From Candidatus Zixiibacteriota bacterium (lineage in GTDB: Bacteria > Zixibacteria > MSB-5A5 > GN15 > FEB-12), in assembly GCA_030642845.1 (NCBI GenBank), contig DAOWMZ010000036.1:1-9756 (forward strand): DNA of 9,756 nt, given 5' to 3'. Shown in pieces: positions 1 through 6,869 of the stretch. A program made the position numbers and the translations under genes. How positions within the stretch are numbered: the stretch's first letter is position 1; each line of letters opens with the position of its first letter. The notes below the pieces were generated by a model. It had not been told where the DNA came from. It made no database searches and saw only the letters and a program-made list of their open reading frames with translations.

Positions 1-870
1 CCTGAGCTCGTCAGCCGGCTTGTTCAAGAAAATATTCTGGTGATTAAAGCCTTGTTTGCCGAAGGCAGACCCTCGCTCGAGGAGGTCGCAAATTACCAGG
101 CATCCGCATATCTTGTGGAATGCACTGTTATTCAAATAGCTCCCGGACCGGATCTTGGTAAACAGGTGATTGAATTTAATGATGTTACTATGGGATTTGA
201 TGATGCCAATTTGTTTGAAAACTTGACCTTTGCTATTCCCCGTTCCGGTGTTGTAGGACTGGTTGGTCCGAATGGTTCGGGAAAAACGACCGTGCTTAAT
301 CTTATCACCAACAAACTCAAACCGACCTCAGGTGATTTAGTTATCGGGTCAACGATTCATCTTGCGTTTGTGGATCAGGAACGGCAGTCGCTTGATGGTA
401 ATCAAAGTCTTATTGATGAAGTTGGTGAAGGGGTCACTGATATTCCAATTGGTAACCGGACTATTCCGATTAGACAATACTTGTCACAGTTTGGATTTAA
501 AGGTTCGAGTCAACAGAAAAAATCTTCCGAACTTTCCGGTGGTGAACGCAATCGCTGTCATCTCGCTAAAGTTCTGAAAGTTGGCGGGAACGTTCTGCTG
601 TTAGATGAACCTACCAATGATCTCGATGTCAATACTCTTAGGATGCTTGAAGAAGCAATATTAGATTTCTCCGGTTGTGTTTTGGTTATCAGTCATGACC
701 GATTTTTCCTGGATAGAGTTTGTACAAATCTCCTGGTTTTTGAAGGGGAAGGTAAGGTACGTTGGTACGAAGGAAATTTCTCATCATATCAGGAATGGCG
801 GAGCAAGAAATTCGGTGATCGCATGTTCGAAAACCGCAGGAATCGCTATAGGACGATAGTAAAAAAATAG
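1..870 (+). CDS. ettA: EttA-type ABC-F protein, C-terminal part (5' end outside window)
   Basis: ABC-F proteins of the EttA type bind the ribosomal E site and couple translation to energy state; they are cytosolic ATPases without membrane domains. The reading frame is open from base 1, so the gene starts upstream, and the first ABC cassette is missing from the window. The second cassette is complete: Walker A GPNGSGKTT (about 271-297), signature LSGGERNR, Walker B VLLLDEPTND and the switch ISHDRFFLD. The phrase APGPDLG before the cassette, FKGSSQQKK before the signature, and GGNVLLLDEPTNDLDV are typical of EttA rather than Uup or YheS. The first 45 or so residues, which should be the inter-cassette linker, look unlike the usual basic linker. 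The stop is 9 nt before hemL, so the two are probably co-transcribed. Family assignment is firm; the EttA subfamily is likely. Confidence 0.88.
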   Translation, partial: PELVSRLVQENILVIKALFAEGRPSLEEVANYQASAYLVECTVIQIAPGPDLGKQVIEFNDVTMGFDDANLFENLTFAIPRSGVVGLVGPNGSGKTTVLNLITNKLKPTSGDLVIGSTIHLAFVDQERQSLDGNQSLIDEVGEGVTDIPIGNRTIPIRQYLSQFGFKGSSQQKKSSELSGGERNRCHLAKVLKVGGNVLLLDEPTNDLDVNTLRMLEEAILDFSGCVLVISHDRFFLDRVCTNLLVFEGEGKVRWYEGNFSSYQEWRSKKFGDRMFENRRNRYRTIVKK

Positions 871-879
871 GATAGGATA

Positions 880-2169
880 ATGAGTAAAACAAATCGATCA
901 CAGGAAATCTTTAAACTTGCTCAGCAGGTTATTCCGGGTGGTGTAAACTCTCCGGTAAGAGCCTTTCGTTCTGTGGGTGGTATCCCCCGAATCATTGAAC
1001 GTGGCGAGGGAGCTTATCTGATTGATGCTGATAATAACCGTTATCTGGATTTCTGTAGTTCATGGGGTCCTCTCATTTTTGGACATTGTGACCCGGATAT
1101 TATGTCGGCGATAAAAGAACAGACAGAAAAAGGTATCTCTTTTGGAACTTCTACTGAGATCGAATATGAATTAGCTGAATTTATTGTTCATCATGTTGAA
1201 CATGTGGATAAAATACGTTTTGTCTCTTCCGGAACCGAAGCAGTCATGTCTGCTATCAGAGTTGCACGGGGATTTACCGATCGTGATTTGATTGTTAAAT
1301 TCGATGGTTGTTATCATGGTCATTGTGATCATCTGTTGGTTAAAGCCGGATCAGGTTTGGCAACATTTGGACAACCTTCTTCGGCGGGTGTACCAAAAAA
1401 TATTACTGCTGATACTGTTGTTCTTCCTCTTAATGATCAAAAAGCTCTTACAGATTTTTTCAACAAACAGGGTGATAAAATTGCTGCAGTAATAATCGAA
1501 GGAATCCCTGCTAATAATGGTTTGTTGATCCAGCATCAGGAATATATCCAATCATTGCGAAAATTAACAGAGAAACATGGAGCCTTGTTGATTTTTGATG
1601 AGGTCATTACCGGTTTTCGTATCGGCATGACCGGAGCTGCGGCATATTACGGCATTATACCGGATTTAGTTACCTATGGTAAAATTGTAGGTGGTGGAAT
1701 GCCGGTTGGTGCTTTTGGCGGAAGAACCGACATTATGGATGTCCTCTCCCCTTTGGGTCCCGTATATCAGGCAGGAACTCTTTCGGGAAATCCGGTAGCG
1801 ATGCGAGCCGGATTAACTACACTAAAAAAACTAGCAGATGGCAAGATTCATATTCAGCTTGAAAAACTTAACCAAAGATTTGTCACTCGTTTATTGAATC
1901 ATCTTCAGGGATGTGATGTCAGTATTGCTGGAATTGCATCAATATTCTGGATTGCTTTCCAACGCTCTCTCCCCCTTACCGCATCAGAAATTAAATCTGA
2001 AGGTATAACTCATTTTAATCGCATCCATGAATCTGTACTCGAAAAAGGTATCTATCTTCCACCATCAGGTTACGAAGTCTGTTTTATCTCTGCCGCTCAC
2101 ACGGAAAAAGATCTTGATAATGCTGCTGATATTTTGGGAGAGTTGATTGCTAAGGAAATAAACGCATAA
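880..2169 (+). CDS. hemL: glutamate-1-semialdehyde 2,1-aminomutase
   Basis: This PLP enzyme turns glutamate-1-semialdehyde into 5-aminolevulinate, the second committed step of the C5 route to haem and other tetrapyrroles in the cytosol. The 429-residue product has the normal family length. Visible marks are VNSPVRAF (22-29), SSGTEA (116-121), the aspartate motif FDEVITGFR (239-247), the PLP lysine in TYGKIVGGGMPVGAFGG (Lys268), and the gating segment QAGTLSGNP (297-305). These fit GSA aminomutase better than other class III aminotransferases. The usual EPxxGNMG segment reads EGIPANNG (207-214), a mild deviation. The start is ATG at 880, preceded by AGGATAGGAT (869-878), which overlaps the upstream stop codon, so translation may be coupled to the ABC-F gene. 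No other hem gene is in the window. Confidence 0.95.
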   Translation: MSKTNRSQEIFKLAQQVIPGGVNSPVRAFRSVGGIPRIIERGEGAYLIDADNNRYLDFCSSWGPLIFGHCDPDIMSAIKEQTEKGISFGTSTEIEYELAEFIVHHVEHVDKIRFVSSGTEAVMSAIRVARGFTDRDLIVKFDGCYHGHCDHLLVKAGSGLATFGQPSSAGVPKNITADTVVLPLNDQKALTDFFNKQGDKIAAVIIEGIPANNGLLIQHQEYIQSLRKLTEKHGALLIFDEVITGFRIGMTGAAAYYGIIPDLVTYGKIVGGGMPVGAFGGRTDIMDVLSPLGPVYQAGTLSGNPVAMRAGLTTLKKLADGKIHIQLEKLNQRFVTRLLNHLQGCDVSIAGIASIFWIAFQRSLPLTASEIKSEGITHFNRIHESVLEKGIYLPPSGYEVCFISAAHTEKDLDNAADILGELIAKEINA

Positions 2170-2214
2170 GCATTACTTGAAAACTTAGTTGATGCTCTGT
2201 ATTTATAATACCTG

Positions 2215-3408
2215 TTAATGAGTTGATTTTATACTCATTTGAAATCTTGACCAAAGCAAAATACCTACGATAGTCACAAAGCATACCGTTAATGCTGAGC
2301 TGTGCATAAAAAGACTGTATAAGGAACGGCCCAGGATATCATAAATTGTAAAAGCTATAATTACGAGATCAATATAGAGAACCGATCGTAATATCGGTTG
2401 AAGAGAGTTTCTGATAGATAATAAATAGATGAGACCCAATGTACTGCTAAAGAAAATATTATCCCATCCCTGAGGAGTGATCAAGGGTATTAGAATTAGC
2501 AGAATAGCACATTCAGAAATCAGGGCAGATTTTGTTTTTACATTTATCTGACTTTTATCATTTTTATTAAATGAAATCGGTTTAATAATTGCCGCTAATA
2601 CAAATATTCCAATTATTATAATCGTACAAAAAGCAAGTATTGAAACCATTGATAAATTTTCTATTCCGAACCATTTGGCATACATCCCAAAAAAAGAAAT
2701 ATTATCCGGATTGGTCAATAATTGAGGGGTGGAACCTGATAAGGAAACCTTCCACTCGTTGAGCAATGACAAATTACCGTCCCAGCCATATCGCAAAACA
2801 GGTGCAAAAAATGATATTATCAAAAACATCATGGAGATTCCTGCAGCCCGCCATTTCTTTTTTAATAATAGATATGGAATAAAAATTATGGCATAGGGTT
2901 TTAATGTTGAAGCTATACCAAGAAATATTCCGGCGTGGTTTTCTTTATTTTGAAGCAATGCATTTATCATTAAAATAAGCAGTACAATCATAACAGCATT
3001 TGATTGCCCCAGATCAATCTCACGGACAAAAAAACGTGCTGTTACTAAAATAGTCGGTAATAGAACAAACAGCCAGGATTGATTGTCTGCTTTTATAAAT
3101 CTATAAGAATAATAAAATGTTCCAAATACTGATAAGAGAACAATTATAAACCAGATAAGCTTTCCCCAAAACAATGGGAAAAGTGACGGTAAAATAAAAT
3201 AAACAGCACTGAATGGCATGTACTTAAACTGATAATGACCATCAGAGGGCTGATAAAGTATCTCTCCACTGATAAACCTCTCACCTGCTTTATGAAATAC
3301 TGCATAATCTACCATGTGAGGGCTGACTTTAGAAATAAACAGAACTGTAAGAATGGTTATAATTAATAGAATAATTACCAAATTAATAATTCGATTATTT
3401 GCCGGCAA
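2215..3408 (-). CDS. GT87/DUF2029-like polytopic membrane glycosyltransferase
   Basis: This is a 397-residue integral membrane protein with about ten hydrophobic segments. Its pattern resembles the GT87 (DUF2029) family, whose known members move mannose from polyprenol-phosphate-mannose to lipid-linked or surface glycans on the outer face of the cytoplasmic membrane. Supporting marks are an N-terminal membrane helix (about 9-26), then DYAVFHKAGERFISG with the aspartate (Asp34) expected just after helix 1, LYQ and the YMP motif, and GIASTLKPYAIIFIPYLL in the middle. The acceptor and sugar cannot be read from the sequence. The start is taken as TTG at 3408 with AAGGA upstream at a good distance; the first ATG would remove the first helix and lies close to Asp34. 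It is a separate unit, convergent with hemL and downstream of the phosphofructokinase terminator. Confidence 0.7.
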   Translation of the reverse strand: MPANNRIINLVIILLIITILTVLFISKVSPHMVDYAVFHKAGERFISGEILYQPSDGHYQFKYMPFSAVYFILPSLFPLFWGKLIWFIIVLLSVFGTFYYSYRFIKADNQSWLFVLLPTILVTARFFVREIDLGQSNAVMIVLLILMINALLQNKENHAGIFLGIASTLKPYAIIFIPYLLLKKKWRAAGISMMFLIISFFAPVLRYGWDGNLSLLNEWKVSLSGSTPQLLTNPDNISFFGMYAKWFGIENLSMVSILAFCTIIIIGIFVLAAIIKPISFNKNDKSQINVKTKSALISECAILLILIPLITPQGWDNIFFSSTLGLIYLLSIRNSLQPILRSVLYIDLVIIAFTIYDILGRSLYSLFMHSSALTVCFVTIVGILLWSRFQMSIKSTH

Positions 3409-3447
3409 TACCGTTCCTTTTTCTTTGCAGTCAAGAATATTTAAATG

Positions 3448-3456
3448 ATTATATCA
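3448..3456 (-). promoter_or_regulatory. extended -10 promoter for the GT87-like gene
   Basis: On the minus strand the sequence reads TGATATAAT, an exact extended -10 element (TGnTATAAT). It would start transcription about 30 nt before the TTG start at 3408. A TTGACA (3463-3468) is present but only 9 nt away, too close to serve as the matching -35. It lies just beyond the terminator at 3492-3516, which fits an independent unit. Confidence 0.5.
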
Positions 3457-3482
3457 GTTTATTGTCAACTTTTAAAATATTA

Positions 3483-3516
3483 ACAAAAATAAAACCACCC
3501 CATGAAGAGGTGGTTT
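3483..3516 (-). terminator. intrinsic terminator of the phosphofructokinase gene
   Basis: On the minus strand a 10-bp stem (AAACCACCTC paired with GGGGTGGTTT, one G-T pair, loop TTCAT, 3492-3516) is followed by TATTTTTG. It begins 26 nt after the stop of the phosphofructokinase gene and separates it from the GT87-like gene. Confidence 0.85.
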
Positions 3517-3542
3517 AAAATTAAAAAATAATATCCTGCCAT

Positions 3543-4745
3543 CTAATCACTGGTCATAATAAACAGTGGCAGCATTTCAAAGCTTTTGTAATGCGGTCGG
3601 AGACGGTCGGTATTATAATGCTTTTCAACATTGACATATTTTTTGAAACTGGTAACCACGTCAATAGGGACATTGTCATAACGTCCATTTTTTAGCACAA
3701 CTAATCGGCCATGAACCCCTTTGAGAATTAAATCCAGAGCCAGATTCCCGTATGCCATAGGAACAATAGAATCAATTGCATCCGGATCACCACCTCTAAC
3801 CAAATAACCCAACTTTTGATTAATAACATTAACCGGTTTCTTTTTATTATATTTAGCAGAGAGTTCTTTTATTTTGGCAGAGACCAATTCACCAATCCCG
3901 CCCAGTTTAGCATGACCAAAAGCATCCTTCTCCATTTCCTTGAAAACCATATTGCTTCCCTCAAACATAGCCCCTTCAGAGACAAGAACTACAGAGTATT
4001 TGCTGGGATTATCCGTTCGATCTTTTACCAATAGCTCAGTTAATTTATCCATGTTGAATTTATATTCGGGGATCACACATCGATTTGCCGCACCGGCCAT
4101 AGTAGGAAGCATTGCCGTATATCCGGCATAACGCCCAAATACTTCAAGCACTAATATTCGCTCATGCGATCCAGCTGAAGTCCGTAAATTGTGAGTCATC
4201 TGAATTGTTCTGGTAACGCAAGTGCTAAATCCAATACAATAATCCGTACCGGGGACATCATTGTCCATAGTCTTCGGCATTGCGACAACATTGACCCCTT
4301 CCTTATATAAACGAACGCCATAACTTAGGGTATCATCTCCTCCAATAGGGATCAGATAATCAACCCCAAGAAAATCAAGATTTTTAATTACTTCAGGAGT
4401 GAGATCATTAATCTCGTTATTGTATTGGCTCTTCAGATGATCAGGGACTGATATTTTGGGAACATTACAGGGATTGGTTCTGGAACTGTGTAAAAAAGTC
4501 CCCCCTGTTCTTCCTGCTTTATTTACAATCTCTTCTGTTAAAATCTGATAAGCCAGACTGTTATCTGCTTTTTTATTTCTTTTAATATTGATTGTGCCGG
4601 CCCATCCACGTCTGAGACCAATTACTTGAAAACCTTCTCGTATAGCCCTGATAGTAAGCGTTCTAATTGCAGGATTTAACCCGGGGACATCACCACCACC
4701 GGTCAGGATAGCAATGACACCTTTTTTCTTTTTTATATTCGACAA
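3543..4745 (-). CDS. 6-phosphofructokinase, pyrophosphate-dependent type
   Basis: The enzyme phosphorylates fructose 6-phosphate to fructose 1,6-bisphosphate in the cytosol. Here the phosphate donor is probably pyrophosphate, which makes the step reversible. Residues near the active site decide this: the loop reads GGDDT (135-139) where ATP enzymes have GGDGS, and the catalytic segment is PKTMDND (157-163) with Lys where ATP enzymes have Gly. Asp161 is the expected catalytic base. TGGGDVPGLN lies near the N-terminus, and EVFGRYAG matches the family MGR segment. Length is 400 residues. The TTG at 4751 touches the GGAGG ribosome site directly, so the TTG at 4745, with 6 nt spacing, is the better start; no ATG is close. 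The gene has its own promoter region and terminator. Donor choice is inferred from sequence only. Confidence 0.9.
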   Translation of the reverse strand: MSNIKKKKGVIAILTGGGDVPGLNPAIRTLTIRAIREGFQVIGLRRGWAGTINIKRNKKADNSLAYQILTEEIVNKAGRTGGTFLHSSRTNPCNVPKISVPDHLKSQYNNEINDLTPEVIKNLDFLGVDYLIPIGGDDTLSYGVRLYKEGVNVVAMPKTMDNDVPGTDYCIGFSTCVTRTIQMTHNLRTSAGSHERILVLEVFGRYAGYTAMLPTMAGAANRCVIPEYKFNMDKLTELLVKDRTDNPSKYSVVLVSEGAMFEGSNMVFKEMEKDAFGHAKLGGIGELVSAKIKELSAKYNKKKPVNVINQKLGYLVRGGDPDAIDSIVPMAYGNLALDLILKGVHGRLVVLKNGRYDNVPIDVVTSFKKYVNVEKHYNTDRLRPHYKSFEMLPLFIMTSD

Positions 4746-5065
4746 ATTCAACCTCCGTATTGAACTACTTATATTCTATTATTATCGTAATTTATTACAA
4801 TTGATCAAGCCATTACAATCAAATATTTTCAATAAAATTATGATTCTACAACAAAACATGTATTACTCATAATATCTAATGTTAGTATTCATTACTTATA
4901 CAACTTAAGACTGATCAAATGATAAGAAATTATGAGTTATTTGTATAATTAATGATTATGGAAAAAACAAAAAGATAGATATATCATAATCAGATATTAG
5001 ATATATTATCCCAAATCAATTCACATGAAATGAATTAATAGAATTAGTATCTGTCTTGTCTTGAA
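4746..5065. other. 320-nt AT-rich gap without a gene
   Basis: This stretch holds the phosphofructokinase promoter and ribosome site at its left end. No open frame with a ribosome site was found on either strand. A 9-nt direct repeat TAGATATAT occurs twice around 4977-5005. A small stem (AATTCA with TGAATT, about 5020-5038) lies past the end of the NTF2-like gene but has no T-run, so it is not called a terminator. Confidence 0.6.
4781..4808 (-). promoter_or_regulatory. candidate sigma70 promoter of the phosphofructokinase gene
   Basis: On the minus strand TTGATC (4803-4808) and GATAAT (4781-4786) are 16 nt apart and would give a leader of about 30 nt before the TTG start. The region is very AT-rich, so other -10-like words are nearby (TAGAAT), and the choice is uncertain. 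Confidence 0.4.
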
Positions 5066-5380
5066 TTACCTTTCCGGGTTGAATGTGACGTATATTTCGT
5101 ATATCTTACCGTTGCGAATTTTTAATAAATCACCACAGCAAAAATCGATGGAGCCATAGACAACATAGCAGCATTCCACATCATAGACTTCATGCTTTAC
5201 GTTAAATACGTTGAATCCCTCCGCATACTTCCAGCAATTTTCAAGAAAAGCATCTGCTGATTCATAACTATCTTTGGGACTGCGGAATTTGAGATTCGGA
5301 TCCAGCAATGATTGTACTTTTTCCCGATCATTGTTTACCCAACTCAGATAATAATCATAGACAATTTCTTTGATGTTCAT
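5066..5380 (-). CDS. NTF2/SnoaL-like small protein of unknown function
   Basis: The 104-residue product has the pattern of the NTF2-like (SnoaL) fold: an N-terminal helix (IKEIVYDYYLSWVNNDREKV), then LLDPNLKFRSPKD, a second helical part, and C-terminal strands ending DLLKIRNGKIYEIYVTF. Members range from isomerases and dehydratases to ligand-binding proteins, so no reaction can be named. Two cysteine pairs (ECCY and FCCG) in the C-terminal strands are unusual. The start is taken as ATG at 5380; a TTG at 5395 is in frame but sits inside the likely promoter. No ribosome site precedes either start. A -10 (TATTAT) lies 5 nt before the ATG, so the mRNA may be leaderless. It stands alone between AT-rich gaps. 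Confidence 0.7.
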   Translation of the reverse strand: MNIKEIVYDYYLSWVNNDREKVQSLLDPNLKFRSPKDSYESADAFLENCWKYAEGFNVFNVKHEVYDVECCYVVYGSIDFCCGDLLKIRNGKIYEIYVTFNPER

Positions 5381-5385
5381 ATCTA

Positions 5386-5414
5386 ATAATATCAAATTAT
5401 TTTATTTTATGCAA
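5386..5414 (-). promoter_or_regulatory. promoter giving a leaderless mRNA for the NTF2-like gene
   Basis: On the minus strand TTGCAT (5409-5414), a 17-nt spacer and TATTAT (5386-5391) form a fair sigma70-type promoter. The ATG at 5380 begins only 6 nt after the -10, where transcription would start, and no ribosome site is visible. This placement suggests that transcript and reading frame begin together. Confidence 0.5.
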
Positions 5415-5563
5415 CAGAAACATAACTAAATCTGTATTAAATTATAATTCGTTGTGATGCACACTCTTACGATAAAGTCATGGAGTTGCTGTGTCTATTT
5501 ACACATGATTGCGAAACAACATTTCTATTGGATGGGAATTTAGATAACAATATTTGAAATATA

Positions 5564-5629
5564 TTATTTATCATCTGACGATAAGTTTTTCTAAGGATTA
5601 CCAATTATATTCCGGAGGGCAATTACATT
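5564..5629 (-). pseudogene. in-frame remnant of the DUF1722 C-terminus
   Basis: Reading on past the TAG stop of the DUF523 gene in the same frame gives LRNIIG, then two codons, a TAG, and KNLSSDDK before a TAA. In intact family members the same place holds a segment of the type TNVLxHxxGYF followed by a charged helix start, as in E. coli YbgA. The spacing matches without a gap, with the conserved Gly at about 5600-5602. The similarity is short and comes from memory of the family. Confidence 0.5.
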
Positions 5630-6343
5630 CTAATTTATTGTTGAGGTAACCTTAAGAGCTTCCATAAAGAGAGTTGAATATTGTTCTTTAAATTCATTGG
5701 GTTTATAAATTTTGATTGCAGCTACTAATTGATCCAACAGTTTATAATGTTTCCGACTATGAGAAGTGATCAGATACTTATTATCTAAGTGGAATTCTAA
5801 TACTGCTTTTCTATTGAATCTCTTATCAATAATATTGCACAAACGATCATAAGCAAATACTCTGAGAATAAAATTATCCAAGAGTTTCTGATCATTAAGT
5901 TTTTCCTCTTCTTCAACCGGCATCAAAGGCAAGTTATTCATCAGACAATTAGCAAAAAGACCTCGTGCTTTTTTTAGAATCTTTCCTTTCTCATTGTATA
6001 GCTTCACTTTTTCCATCCCACAGGAAGGGGAACCTTCTTTTAGGATATATCCTCTTAACTTTATTGCTTTTAAGTATATTAATTTCTGCCTGGAATATCT
6101 ATTCATCTTTGCAGTCCAGTCAATCCTGGTTTCTGCCCCAATCATACGAGGTTTATCGACAGAGCCATTAAGATCAACTTTTTCACGAGGGACTCCCATT
6201 CCCGTTTCTGCTTCAGGACATACTGCAATAAGATTAAAATTCTTACCTAATTCATCCCTGATGGGTTTCACATGTTTGTGAGTACCATCATACCTGACTT
6301 TATTACCCAAAAGGCAGGAACTGGCTCCGATATTAATTTCCAT
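5630..6343 (-). CDS. DUF523 (TudS-like) protein with truncated DUF1722 domain
   Basis: The N-terminal domain (about 1-155) is DUF523, the family of the thiouracil desulfidase TudS, which holds an Fe-S cluster on three cysteines. The three expected cysteines are present: SSCLLG (Cys10), VCPE (Cys42) and SPSCGM (Cys108). VRYDG, GMGVPRE and KSLARGLF-like KKARGLFA segments also fit. From about 157 a DUF1722 (YbgA-like) domain begins (FILRVFAYDRL, then EFHLDNKYLITSHSRKHYKLL) but ends after MEALKVTSTIN at residue 237, where full proteins run to about 310-320. The missing part is partly readable downstream with stop codons. The Fe-S domain may still work. The ATG at 6343 has no ribosome site and a TATATT 5 nt upstream, again suggesting a leaderless message. 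Substrate is unknown. Confidence 0.82.
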   Translation of the reverse strand: MEINIGASSCLLGNKVRYDGTHKHVKPIRDELGKNFNLIAVCPEAETGMGVPREKVDLNGSVDKPRMIGAETRIDWTAKMNRYSRQKLIYLKAIKLRGYILKEGSPSCGMEKVKLYNEKGKILKKARGLFANCLMNNLPLMPVEEEEKLNDQKLLDNFILRVFAYDRLCNIIDKRFNRKAVLEFHLDNKYLITSHSRKHYKLLDQLVAAIKIYKPNEFKEQYSTLFMEALKVTSTIN

Positions 6344-6477
6344 ATTCTAATATAACTTAAAGTGACCCGTTTTGCCATATTTAAAGAACTATTCTGATTA
6401 TATTCTATTTCACCACATACAATCATTGGAACACTTATATCGTAAGGACGATTAGTAATTTTATAGTATTATTTATT

Positions 6478-6509
6478 AAAAAAAGCAGAATAGGTATTAT
6501 CCTGCTTTT
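6478..6509 (-). terminator. intrinsic terminator after the small membrane protein gene
   Basis: On the minus strand AAAGCAGGATA pairs with TATTCTGCTTT over 11 bp with one G-T pair and an ATACC loop, followed by a run of seven T. It lies 106 nt past the stop of the 43-residue gene and before the DUF523 gene, so it closes the upstream transcription unit. Confidence 0.8.
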
Positions 6510-6614
6510 AAATTATCCATGCTATTGTCTACAGTATTATTATGCAGTCATTAGTTTCTAATATTAGATTTCGTTACAGATCAATTACATATGAGTAATA
6601 CATCTACAATGCTG

Positions 6615-6746
6615 CTAATTAAACACAGAGCCTACATCAGTTCCATACATCATCACAACCAAAGCACATAATGACAATAATACAATTACACCAATAACAC
6701 CCAAAACCAGATTTTTATTTCCCTGAGTTCCACTTTGTTTTACCAT
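6615..6746 (-). CDS. small single-pass membrane protein, 43 residues
   Basis: I do not recognise a family. The product has a short polar, basic N-terminus (MVKQSGTQGNKN), one hydrophobic helix of about 22 residues (13-34, LVLGVIGVIVLLSLCALVVMMY) and a nine-residue tail (GTDVGSVFN), so it should sit in the cytoplasmic membrane. The evidence that it is real is its setting. A strong AAGGAAGG ribosome site (6752-6759) lies 5 nt before the ATG, an ECF-type promoter lies the right distance upstream, and a terminator follows. It is 123 nt downstream of the cNMP-domain gene on the same strand but has its own promoter. A role in envelope stress would fit the promoter type, but this is inference. Confidence 0.7.
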   Translation of the reverse strand: MVKQSGTQGNKNLVLGVIGVIVLLSLCALVVMMYGTDVGSVFN

Positions 6747-6783
6747 AAGATCCTTCCTTCCAAAAAAGTTTGTCTCAATTATT

Positions 6784-6811
6784 TAGACGAATAGGATCTT
6801 AAAATGTTACA
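6784..6811 (-). promoter_or_regulatory. ECF sigma-type promoter of the small membrane protein
   Basis: On the minus strand TGTAAC (6806-6811) is followed after exactly 16 nt by CGTCTA (6784-6789). This matches the AAC -35 core and CGTC -10 core with 16-nt spacing seen for many ECF sigma factors. Transcription would begin near 6777, leaving a leader of about 30 nt that contains the ribosome site. The AT-rich background makes the GC-containing CGTC word stand out. The sigma factor itself is not in the window. Confidence 0.6.
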
Positions 6812-6869
6812 GATTTATTGAATATTTGCCAAGTACAAATTCTCCAATTTGTAAGTCAATAACCAGGAA

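Noticed and set aside
2170..2214. Terminator between the convergent hemL and GT87-like genes
   Set aside because: Only a 5-bp AT stem (GTATT with AATAC) is present and no T-run follows on either strand.
5965..6281. Plus-strand ORFs opposite the DUF523 gene
   Set aside because: They are antisense shadows of a gene with recognised family motifs and show no features of their own.
6557..6568. Perfect 12-bp palindrome TCTAATATTAGA
   Set aside because: It lies in the untranslated tail after the small membrane gene, is AT-only apart from one pair, and relates to no promoter.
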